This document shows positions 1 through 8,706 of a stretch of DNA of 64,000 nucleotides, in pieces. The notes under the pieces are model-generated. The model made no database searches. It worked only from the letters and a program-made list of their open reading frames with translations, and had not been told where the DNA came from. Source of the stretch: Medakamo hakoo (Eukaryota > Chlorophyta > Trebouxiophyceae > Coccomyxaceae); assembly GCA_026636295.1 (NCBI GenBank), contig CP089452.1, positions 1-64,000 on the forward strand, in the 5' to 3' direction. Position numbers and translations under genes: made by a program. Every line of letters starts with the position of its first letter. The first letter of the stretch is position 1.

Positions 1-78
1 CCCTAACCCTAACCCTAACCCTAACCCTAACCCTAACCCTAACCCTAACCCTAACCCTAACCCTAACCCTAACCCTAA
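1..78. repeat. Telomere, 13 perfect CCCTAA units
   Basis: Thirteen uninterrupted CCCTAA hexamers begin at base 1. The C-rich strand reads inward, as expected for a left chromosome end, so the G-rich terminal strand would be TTAGGG. This is the vertebrate/fungal/stramenopile type and is also reported for some chlorophycean algae. It differs from the TTTAGGG repeat usual in plants and many green algae. Confidence 0.97.
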
Positions 79-165
79 CCTAACCCTAACCTAAAACCTA
101 AACCTAAAACCTGACCCTGACCCTGACCCTGACCCTAAACCTGCCCTAACCCTAATCCTAACGCA
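79..165. repeat. Degenerate telomere-like repeats
   Basis: The array decays into variant units (CCTAA, CCTAAAA, CCCTGA, CCTGCCCTAA, CCCTAATCCTAA). Four CCCTGA variants stand together at about 115-138, which suggests local spread of one variant. There is no further subtelomeric repeat: the next gene stops at 169-171. Confidence 0.9.
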
Positions 166-168
166 CGT

Positions 169-1572
169 TCAAAATAAACAGAATACAAAGGTTTTTTTTC
201 GTTCACCACATCCCCCCTCCTCCCCATCCCCAGCCAGCAACCTGACCGCCTCCACCGCCGCGCTCGCCCGCCCCTTTTCCTTCGCGCCTTTTCCCAGCCG
301 CGAGCTGCCACCGCCATTAGCCCACTCTCCCCTCCTCCCATCACTCCCAAACACGTCGCCCAACCACGGGATTTCGCTCACCACCGCCCCGCCGACGCGC
401 CGCAGCACTGCCGCCCGCACGTCCACGACGCTGCGACTCCCACCGCCCAGGGTTTCCAAGCCGCGGAACAGCCGCCGCTGTTCTGTGCGCGCTGCTCGGC
501 TCAGGCGCAGCCCATTGTTGCACCGAAAGGACGTGGGCGTGGCAGTCCCACTGCCAGTGTTGTCACCACCGCCGCCGCCGCTGCCACCCAGGCGGTCCAG
601 GCCGGCCGCGTACGAACTGGACGCCAAGCCGCGCACGCGTGCGAGCGCAGGCGACAGAGCCGCCGTGGCAGTGGCGGCGTGCTCGCCGTCGTCGGACGAG
701 GACGCGCCGTCCCCGTCGTCGTCGTCGTCCACACTGCTCGTCCGACGACCGCCGCCCCCGCTCGCGATCCGCAGCGCGACGGCCGCCAGCCCGGCCGCGT
801 GCCGGACGTCGACGTCGCTCGCAGATAGAGCTCCAGCCAGCGCGCGTAACACCCGCCCGTCTTCAGCCAGGCCAGCGGCCTGGGACGGCCAGGACACGGT
901 CGCAAGCAGCGCCAGCCCGCGCAGCGCGGCCGCCGCCACGGCCGTCGGAGCGTCGGCACTCCCCGTCATCGCGGCCGCCGCTTCGTTGACGAGCACACGA
1001 CTAGCCGCAGCGCCGGCCAACACGTCGACCGCTTCCACGACTTCAGGCCCGCCCGCGTCGCCGACGACGAAAGCGCCAACAGCCAGCGCGGTGCACGCCG
1101 CCGCTCTGGCCGACGGCGGCCCGCCCTTGACCGACCCGGCCATGGTGGCCAACGCCGGTGCGATGCTTTCGTACGCCGACGACGTGTCGGCCGACGGGCC
1201 GGACACAAGAAAAGACAGCGCGGCGCACGTCGCGGCCAGCGCGTTGTCCGCGCCGGTCCCGCCGCGTTTGCCCAGCACAGCCTTCAGCGCCGCGATGACA
1301 GACACAGGCCGGTCGGCCGCGTCCGGCCTGTAGCTGGTGCGCAGCAGCGCGTGCAAAGCTGCCAGCCCGCGCGACCGTGCCGCCGCTTGACGGGCGCTCA
1401 GCGCGTCCAAAGCGTTGTCCAAGGCTGAAACAGAGGGACCCTCGTCGTCGTCGTCGCCCGCATCGTCCGGCGGCGCGCCTGCCGCCGCGGCTGCGACGGC
1501 GTCCCGGGCGCGGCGCCGTTCTGGTGCGTGTCGGGGGTGAGGAGTGTGCGTGCGTGAGAGCGCGGAACCCAT
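169..1572 (-). CDS. IFRD-family (interferon-related developmental regulator) protein
   Basis: The protein has about 467 residues if it starts at 1572, and is read from the minus strand towards the telomere. An acidic segment (GDDDDEG) precedes an alpha-helical, HEAT/ARM-like region that opens LDNALDALSARQAAARSRGL, matching the N-terminal IFRD pattern. Near the C terminus, NGLRLSRAARTEQRRLFRGL resembles the IFRD C-terminal motif. IFRD proteins are conserved eukaryotic co-regulators of transcription; their role in algae is unclear. The start is uncertain. The frame stays open to 1884, but the N-terminal extension looks non-coding, and possible splice acceptors lie near 1520 and 1430. The stop (169-171) lies a few bases from telomere-derived repeats, so the 3' UTR must run into them. 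Confidence 0.7.
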   Translation of the reverse strand: MGSALSRTHTPHPRHAPERRRARDAVAAAAAGAPPDDAGDDDDEGPSVSALDNALDALSARQAAARSRGLAALHALLRTSYRPDAADRPVSVIAALKAVLGKRGGTGADNALAATCAALSFLVSGPSADTSSAYESIAPALATMAGSVKGGPPSARAAACTALAVGAFVVGDAGGPEVVEAVDVLAGAAASRVLVNEAAAAMTGSADAPTAVAAAALRGLALLATVSWPSQAAGLAEDGRVLRALAGALSASDVDVRHAAGLAAVALRIASGGGGRRTSSVDDDDDGDGASSSDDGEHAATATAALSPALARVRGLASSSYAAGLDRLGGSGGGGGDNTGSGTATPTSFRCNNGLRLSRAARTEQRRLFRGLETLGGGSRSVVDVRAAVLRRVGGAVVSEIPWLGDVFGSDGRRGEWANGGGSSRLGKGAKEKGRASAAVEAVRLLAGDGEEGGCGERKKTFVFCLF

Positions 1573-2604
1573 CGTCCCACGAACGGGGGCCTCCCTGGGA
1601 ATGGAGGAGGGAGCTGGTTGAAAGGGAGAGGGTCGGGCCGGCGGCCGGCGGCCTGCTGTTCTCCGACACCGCGGCCAGGGCACGTCCCACCCCTCCATTC
1701 TCCCCTGGCCGCGGTGCGCGCGAAGCCAGGCGTCCAGCTCCAGCCAGCCATGCATCAATGCCCACGCCGGCGCTCCTGCTGACGCTCCCGACACGGCAGA
1801 GGTGCGAAAAAAGCAGAGGCGCATGCGTTTGGCGAGAGCGCTCTCGTCCGCGCCCAAAAGAAACGCACTGGGCAGGGATGGCATGGCGCGTCAGGCTACT
1901 GGGCTGGACGCGCCAGTTCTCAGAGTGCGAGCTGTGGGTGGCCGGGCGGCACGGCTTCCACAGCCGTCACGCCCGACGCCGCGAGAGGGGGAGAACGCGA
2001 GTGAGAGAGGCGCCGCTAGACCCAACCCCGCGCGTCGTCGAGCAGCGCGCGCGGACCCGTCCCCCTTGACCCGCCTGGACACGGCCGGCGGGGGGGAAGG
2101 CCGGAATGGCTGGGTCAAACTCTCCACGCTGACAGAGCCCGGCGTGCCTCAGGCGTCCGCAGGGAGCGAAAGATGGCGGAGCATCTGTGCGCACGCCGTC
2201 CGTGGCCGGGCCTGGGGGCGGCAGGGGGCCGGGCCGCGCGCAGCACCACGTGCGCAGCCCGACCTCCACCCTCCTATCCCAACCAGGCAGAGTCCTCCAC
2301 CAAAAACGGCCGAGGTCGCATTGCCGGGTCGTCGTGGCCCGGAGTCCATCAACCACCAGGCGCCGCCCGACTGCCTGGACAGGCGGCATGTGTCATGCCG
2401 CCGAAATAAAGCCCCAACGCGCAAAGTTTCTTTTTTTCCATCTACACAAAAAACCGCCGCGCGCGCGTGCCGCTCTCTCACCCATCCCGCCTTCACACCC
2501 AAAAAAGAATCGTGTTTTTGTTTTTGTCGGCCGTGTCGACGGCCGTCGACGGCCGCCTCCACCACACCGCCGCCACTCACCCCACATCAACCAACCGCAC
2601 ACAC
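1573..2604. other. Intergenic, upstream of IFRD gene and downstream of CSP41b
   Basis: About 1 kb holding the presumed promoter and 5' exon(s) of the IFRD gene and the 3' UTR of CSP41b, both on the minus strand. Open frames on both strands have no family resemblance and no codon pattern like the neighbours. I see no RNA gene or repeat. Confidence 0.5.
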
Positions 2605-4441
2605 TCACGCCGCCACCAGCCCCTTCTCCTTGGCCAGGATCATGTCGTCCGTCGTGAAGTCCGCCGCCTTGCGGAACTGGCCGCGGCCAAAGTCCTTGGC
2701 GTACGAGTCCTTCAACCCGTCCACCAAGCCAAACTTGGGCTCCCACCCCAGCTCAGCCTTGGCCTTGTCCACGGACGTGAAAAAGTGCTGGTCGCGGAAG
2801 GGGAAGGCCTTGGCCTTGCCGAAATCGTACTCCTTGGGGTTGTAGTAGACGAGCTCCGGCTCCGGCGCGCCGGCAGCCTGGGCGCACGCCCGCGCCAAGC
2901 CGGCAAACGTGACGAGGCGGTCGCCGCTGATGTTGTAGACCTGGCCGGCCGCGGCGGGGTTGCCCAACACAGCCACAAACGCGTCCGACAGGTCTTTCAC
3001 GTGCCCCAGCTGCGTGACCTGCAGCCCGGACCCGGGGATGGGGATGGGCCGCCCGGCCGCGATGCGGTGGAAGAACCACTCCTCCACCGGGTTGTAGTTG
3101 AGCGGGCCGTAGATGTAGACGGGCCGGATGGACGTCCAGTTGACGCCGCGGGAGGCCAGCAGTTCCTCCGTGTTCTTCTTGCCGACGTGGCGCGACTTCG
3201 GGTCGAGCGCGTCGCCCTCCACGTGCGGCGGCTCGTCCGTCTTCAGGTAGACGCCGGCCGACGAGCAGAAGATGTACTGCTCGAGGTTGGGCAGGGCGTC
3301 CAGGATGGAGACGGCTTCCTCGGCTTCGCGGCCGTTCAAGTCGTACACCACCTGGAAGCCCGAGTTTTCCAGCGCGGCTTTCAAGCCCGCCTCATCCTTG
3401 CGGTCGCACTTGATGTGCTTGACGGCCGAGGCGTACGCCTTGTACGACGCGTCCGTGTCGTCCGGGATCTGCTGCGTGACAGGCGTTTTGCCGCGCGTCA
3501 GCAGCGTGACCTCGTGGCCCGCGGCGACCAGGTCGCGGGCCAGGTACACGCCGATGAAGCGCGTGCCGCCTGCACAGGTTAAGAGGCGTTGGGGGGGAGA
3601 GGTGTGGGGCGTGCGTCAGGCATATGTAGGGGGTCGGGGTGGGGACGTGCACCGCGCGGTGCACGAGAGACGCAGGACTCGGTCTCCAGCAGCGCACGCG
3701 CAGGACCGTCCCGACACACAGGTCGAGATCCAGCGCCGCGAAAATAAGGCGGTGGGGGCTGGCTAGGATAAACACCCGGCGCGTCAGGACCGGCAGTTCC
3801 AGCCCGTGGCCGGCCAGCCCACGCCCCCACCGTCCAACGCCTCCCCCCTGTCAACTCACCCAGGATCAGAATCTTCTTCTTGGGCACGGCAGCGGCGGCA
3901 ACGACCGCACCAGCCGCAGCGGCGCGGGCGACGCGCGGCGCGCGGCGCGTCACAGCAGAACGGAAGGCGGACAGGGCCTGGAGATGGGAGAGGTTTGAGG
4001 GACGCGTCAGCCAAGGTGCGTGCGGAAGCGCTTCCCCTACCCGTGCGCGAGAAAAGGCCCGGCCTTGGGCACGGCCGTTGTGCGCCAGGCGGGCTCCGTG
4101 CGAAAAACCAACACTACAACGGCCCGCGGCAAGGGTCTTGATGCGACGGGGCGGCGGCGTGGATGCGAGCTGCACGCCATGTCCGCCACTCTCAAACGCA
4201 TGCGAGGACACCAGGCAAACAGCAGCCGGACGGAGATCACGTCTGCTGCCCATCCACGTCCGCCCACAAGCGTCCGATGCAAAAACCACCACCGACTTTA
4301 TCGCGCATTCCCCAAACTAACCTGGGCACGGCCGGCCGCAGAGCCGACGCGGGCGGCCTGGGCCTGGCGCGGAGCAGCGCGAACAGCCGGCGTCACAGCC
4401 GAGCCGGCGGCGATGCGGGAGGACAGGAAGACGGCGGCCAT
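2605..4441 (-). CDS. CSP41B: Chloroplast stem-loop binding protein CSP41b
   Basis: Three exons, 4441-4322, 3977-3860 and 3569-2605, join in phase to 400 residues. Residues 1 to about 70 are an Ala/Arg/Ser-rich plastid transit peptide. The Rossmann glycine motif (KKKILILGGTRFIG) is rebuilt exactly across the second intron. The rest follows plant CSP41b closely: FCSSAGVYLK, GVNWTSIRPVYIYGPLNYNP, VEEWFFHR, SQ/TQLGHVKDL, and the ending DFTTDDMI. CSP41b is an atypical short-chain dehydrogenase that binds and stabilises plastid rRNAs and photosynthetic mRNAs in large stromal complexes with CSP41a. Donors are GTTAGT and GTGAGT. The promoter is shared, head to head, with the prolyl oligopeptidase gene 1.2 kb away. 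Confidence 0.95.
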
Positions 4442-5615
4442 GGTGTGAAGGGGCGGGTGGAACGGGAGGGCGCTTGCGAGGAAGTGTTTGTGTCTTCCCA
4501 ACTCCACGAACACTCGGAAGGGTTGGGGGGCGCTGCCCTGGCCAGAGAGCGGGCCTCTCCCCTGTCACCCCACACCCTCTCCCCCCCCCCCACGCGCGGC
4601 GCCTGTGCTGTGAACGCGCGTGATCCCAGCCACCCAACCCGACCTGGACATAACCGCAGGCCCGCCACGGCCGGGCGGGCTCTCCATCAGCCTTGTGTGT
4701 CTTAATTTTTTATTCGCCCAGAGGTGGGGAAAAAAAACAAGCCCCCTCCATCCATCCTACTTCCTCTGTTCACTCCATCCAAGGTTTCCCTTGGCCGCGC
4801 GACGCACACTTGCAGTCTCGCGCGCCTCCAACTCACAAGGACCCTTCTCCCTTCCTCCGGGTGCCTGACCCTGGTAGGCCAGGCTCTCTAGCTCTTCAAC
4901 AAGGCGACAGACAGGCAAGGTGCGTGGTTGTGGAAGGGCGGGTGCCGCCCACGCAAACAAGGCCCGCGGCTAGCTGCCCTCCGCATGCGGCACGGGCGAC
5001 CGCGGCCGCTGCAGCCGCCGCGCCGGACGTCCGCGTCCGCCTGCCGTCGTTTCCTTGCCTCCATCAAGGCCTGCCTAGCCAGGCAGTCCTATCGAAGCGG
5101 AGCAAAACAGTGCAACACACGCGCACTACGCGCGCACCGCCGCCCCCCCCCTTGTCCTGCCGGGCCGCCGACGGACGCTCGCCCGTCGTGTCAATTGGCT
5201 CCCTCGCCGGCACGGTCGCCCGCCCGCTCCACGCCCCCAAACACCATGCCGCTCCTTCAAGACGTGGGCGTGAGGCGTGGAAGACTCCGAACCGTATGTG
5301 TGGCCGTCGAAGCGTGCCCATGTCTCCGCCCCGACCGGCTTCCACCAAGGCTGGCCAGCGCCCACGCCGCCGCGCGCCCCTTTTGACACCCAGCGCCCGC
5401 AAGCGGGCCTGTCACACCCTCAGCCACGCCCGTCAGTGGGCTGATTGATGCGGGCGCTTACCACCCGGCCGGCGGAAAAGCATGGGTCACTCCGCGGCGG
5501 TTGGGAAGGACGTCTGGGAGACGGCATGCGCGCGCGCCGAACGAGATCTCTCCCTCTCACCCTCACTCCACCCCCCCCTCAAAAAATCACAGCCCGCCCG
5601 CCTCTCAACCCAACC
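4442..5615. promoter_or_regulatory. Divergent intergenic region, CSP41b / prolyl oligopeptidase
   Basis: 1.17 kb between two start codons pointing outward. It should hold both promoters and 5' UTRs. No clear TATA box, RNA gene or repeat is visible. A pyrimidine-rich stretch ending in TCACAG at about 5582-5590 could be the acceptor of a 5'-UTR intron just ahead of the oligopeptidase ATG. Confidence 0.5.
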
Positions 5616-8141
5616 ATGCCTCCCCGCCGCTGGCCGACCGCCACGGCCGCCGTGGCCGGCGTCATCGCGGCGTTGGCGACGTCCGCCTTTGCCGCGGCGC
5701 CCGTGTCGTCGCTGGCTCCCACGCCACCGCCACCGACCTCGGCCGACCGGCCGGGCGCGCCGCTCGGCGCCCTGACGGTCAAGCCCGGCACCTACCCGCG
5801 CGCCCGCACGGTGGCAGCGCAAGACGTGCTGGCCGGCTCCGCCCCCATCCCAGACCCGTACCGGTGGATGGAAGACCCGGCGGCGGCGGGCCTGTCGTCG
5901 TTCATTGCCGCCCAGAACAACCTGACCGACCGCCTGCTGGAGCACTGCCCGTCGCGCCCCGCGCTCGCGGCCGCGCTCAAGGACGCGTACGACTACGAAA
6001 AGTGGGGCCTGCCCTTCAAGGCGGGCGGCCGGTACTTTTACCGCCGCAACGCCGGCCTGAAGAACCAGCCCATCCTGTACTCCCGCCCGTCCCTGGACGG
6101 CCCCCCGGCCGTCGTCCTGGACCCCAACACGCTGCGCGCCGACGGCACGGTCGCGCTGCAAGAGTTTTCCATCAACCGGGACGGCACGCTGCTGGCCGCC
6201 GCCTTTTCGACGGGCGGGTCGGACTGGCGCACGGTCCGCGTCTACCGCATCAACCCGGACGGCACGGGCACCCTCCTGCCCGGCGACAAGCTGGCCAACG
6301 TCAAGTTCACCGAACTGTCGTGGACGCGCGACGGCGGCGCGTTTTTCTACTCCCGCTACCAGCCGCCCGCGGGCGGGGACACGTCCGGCGCGGCCAACGC
6401 GGCGGACTCGGTCCAGCAGCTGTGGTACCACGTCGTCGGCACCGACCAGGCGGACGACGTCCACGTCTTCTCCGCCGACGGGCCCACCGACTTTTTGACG
6501 GCGACCGCGACGGGCGACGGCCAGCACCTGGTCGTCCAGGCGTCGTCCACGCAGTCGGCGGCGGCGTCCCGCCTCCTCGTCGCGGACTTGGCGGCCATGC
6601 CCAAGCTGGCGGTCGAAAAACGGGGCGGCGCGGCCAAGGCCTCCTCCCCGCCCGACTTGCGGCCGTACAACCTGGCCAAGGGCAAGGCCGCGCGGCCCAT
6701 GCCCTGGGCGTCCCTGCCCATGCACGGCGGGTACGAGTTCCAGTACGTCGCCGGCTACGGCGACGAGCTGTACTTCCTGACCACGTGGGGCGCGCCCCGC
6801 TACCGGGTCGTGCGCCTGAACCTGAAGCCGGCCGACGGGTCGGCCCTGGAGTACGAGGACGTCGTCCCCGAACACGGCCGCGACCTGCTCCAGGCGGCGT
6901 CGCCGACGGTCGGCCCGGACGGCAAGCCGGCCCTGCTGCTGACCTACCTGCACGACGTCAAGACCGCCCTCCGCCTCGTCCGCGCGGCCGACGGGTCGTC
7001 CCTGGGCGAAGTCCCGCTCCCCGGGCCGGGCACCGCGTCCGTCTCCACCGACCGGTCCAACTCCGAAGTCTTTTTCAAGTTCATGGCGTTCACCAACCCG
7101 GGCGCGGTCTACCGCTGGAATGCGGCCGCGCCGGGCGAGGCGCCCAGCCTGTGGAAGGCCGCCAAAGTGCGGGGCATCGACTTGGCCGACTACGAGACCA
7201 CCCAGGTCTTCCTGCCGTCCAAGGACGGCCGCGCCAACGTGCCCCTGTTCATCACGGCGCGCAAGGGCACGCAGCTGGACTCGGCCAACCCGACCGTGCT
7301 GTACGGGTACGGCGGCTTCAACATCGTCAACGGCATCGAGTTTGAGCCCGACGTCCTGGTCGCCGCCCACGGCTACGGCGCCGTCTACGCCTCCTGCAAC
7401 ATGCGCGGTGGCGGCGAGTACGGCGAGCGCTGGCACGCCGACGGCGTGGGCGACCGCAAGCAAAACACGTTTGACGATTTCTACACGTGCGCCGAGTACC
7501 TGGTGGCCGCCGGCTACACGACGCCGTCCAAGCTGACCATCCACGGCGCGTCGTTCGGCGGCACGCTCGTCGCCACGGCCGCCAACCAGCGCCCGGGCCT
7601 GTTTGGCTGCGTGCTGTGCGACGTGCCCGTCACCGACATCACCCGCTTCCAGAAATTCACCGTCGGCATTTTCTGGGAGAGCGATTACGGGAACCCGGAG
7701 GACGCGGTGGACCTGCCGTTCATCAAAAGCTGGTCGCCGCTGCACAACATCGTCGCCCCCAAGGAAGGCACCCAGCAGTACCCGGCGATCTTGGTGTCGA
7801 CCGCTGAATTCGACGACCGCGTCCCGCCGCTGCACTCGCTGAAGTACGCGGCGACGCTGCAGTCCACCCTGGCGGGCGAGCCGACCTCCCCCCAGAAAAA
7901 CGCGCTCGCCCTGCGCGTCGAGACCCGGGCCGGCCACGGTGGCGGCAAACCCATCTCCAAGTACATCGCCGACTCGGCGGACAAGTGGTCGTTCTGCATG
8001 ACGGCGACCAGCTCCGAGTGGAAGGTCGCGCCAGGCGGCGGCGGCGATGATGGCGTGCGCGCGGCCGCGGCCGAGGACGTCGTCGCGGCTGCTGCTGCAG
8101 CGGCTGCCGCCACCGCGCCCCTGGTGGACGTCATGGCGTAG
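5616..8141 (+). CDS. Prolyl oligopeptidase (family S9A)
   Basis: Single exon, 841 residues, against about 710 for typical cytosolic prolyl oligopeptidases. The extra length is an N-terminal segment (a short basic start, then the hydrophobic AVAGVIAALATSAFAAA, signal- or transit-like) and an Ala-rich tail. Residues about 80-480 are the propeller domain (PDPYRWMEDP start). The catalytic alpha/beta-hydrolase domain follows, with the nucleophile in GASFGGT (Ser646), Asp in FDDRVPPLHS (about 733) and His in AGHGGGK (about 774). The enzyme cleaves short peptides after proline. The ATG at 5616 fits a good context and starts the leader; the frame is open further upstream but that stretch looks like UTR. 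Secretion or organelle import is inferred from the leader only. Confidence 0.93.
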   Translation: MPPRRWPTATAAVAGVIAALATSAFAAAPVSSLAPTPPPPTSADRPGAPLGALTVKPGTYPRARTVAAQDVLAGSAPIPDPYRWMEDPAAAGLSSFIAAQNNLTDRLLEHCPSRPALAAALKDAYDYEKWGLPFKAGGRYFYRRNAGLKNQPILYSRPSLDGPPAVVLDPNTLRADGTVALQEFSINRDGTLLAAAFSTGGSDWRTVRVYRINPDGTGTLLPGDKLANVKFTELSWTRDGGAFFYSRYQPPAGGDTSGAANAADSVQQLWYHVVGTDQADDVHVFSADGPTDFLTATATGDGQHLVVQASSTQSAAASRLLVADLAAMPKLAVEKRGGAAKASSPPDLRPYNLAKGKAARPMPWASLPMHGGYEFQYVAGYGDELYFLTTWGAPRYRVVRLNLKPADGSALEYEDVVPEHGRDLLQAASPTVGPDGKPALLLTYLHDVKTALRLVRAADGSSLGEVPLPGPGTASVSTDRSNSEVFFKFMAFTNPGAVYRWNAAAPGEAPSLWKAAKVRGIDLADYETTQVFLPSKDGRANVPLFITARKGTQLDSANPTVLYGYGGFNIVNGIEFEPDVLVAAHGYGAVYASCNMRGGGEYGERWHADGVGDRKQNTFDDFYTCAEYLVAAGYTTPSKLTIHGASFGGTLVATAANQRPGLFGCVLCDVPVTDITRFQKFTVGIFWESDYGNPEDAVDLPFIKSWSPLHNIVAPKEGTQQYPAILVSTAEFDDRVPPLHSLKYAATLQSTLAGEPTSPQKNALALRVETRAGHGGGKPISKYIADSADKWSFCMTATSSEWKVAPGGGGDDGVRAAAAEDVVAAAAAAAAATAPLVDVMA

Positions 8142-8706
8142 AGAGCGTTTGCGTCTGTGTTGCTTTGCTTTGCTGGAGAAAAGAGAGAGAGAGTGAGGCG
8201 CTGGGGAACGTGATCCGGGAACCCTGAGACAAGAGGGAGAGAGAGGAGAGGACAGGGGGAGGCGGACGCGAGCGCTGTTTTTTTTTTCGCTCGCGTCCAC
8301 TCCCGCCATCCCGCCGCGTTGTTAGAAACAAAAACGCACCACTGTTTTTCTGAGCTGGCGTTTGGGCTGCTGTTAGTCTTGGAAAGAGGAGGAGTGGAGT
8401 TGGGGTGCGTGCGCGTGCGCGTGGTCGCCGCCTGCCGAAAGAAAAAAGGAACAGGGACGGGGAAGGGAGCGCAGGTGGTGGACAAAAAAGCTGCTGGAGC
8501 TTCCCGTCGTTTTTAGAGCAGGTGCACGACCGCGCGTCAAGTAACACGCCGTCCCACACACTCTCACACATGCATGCTAGGGCCGGGGCGTGCGCGTGCG
8601 CACGCCCTGGGCAACCCCCCCTCCATTTCCCATGAGCTCCCTCTTCCCAGTAGTCCCCCCCCGTCTCTCAACCCGCCACCCGCCCGGCCACCCCCCTCTC
8701 CTTTCG
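8142..8706. other. Convergent intergenic region, prolyl oligopeptidase / HDAC
   Basis: 565 bp between two stop codons, holding both 3' UTRs. The distinctive element is a T-loop hairpin at 8264-8298 (listed separately). Open frames here are low-complexity chance frames. Confidence 0.5.
8264..8298. repeat. 11-bp inverted repeat with T-rich loop
   Basis: GGACGCGAGCG (8264-8274) pairs perfectly with CGCTCGCGTCC (8288-8298) across a 13-nt loop that is almost all T. It lies about 125 nt after the oligopeptidase stop and 560 nt past the HDAC stop. It could mark mRNA 3' ends of the converging genes. That role is inferred. Confidence 0.7.

Noticed and set aside
1573-1884. N-terminal extension of the IFRD-like frame
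   Set aside because: The extra residues are Trp/Arg/Pro-rich and unlike family members; more likely 5' UTR, intron or an unresolved exon.
5445-5615. In-frame extension upstream of the prolyl oligopeptidase ATG
   Set aside because: It contains a pyrimidine tract ending in CAG and gives no sensible leader; the ATG at 5616 opens a hydrophobic leader in a good context.
5487-8309. 940-residue open frame antisense to prolyl oligopeptidase
   Set aside because: It mirrors the GC-rich codons of the real gene, is rich in Arg/Gly/Val with no family motif, and stops are rare at this base composition.
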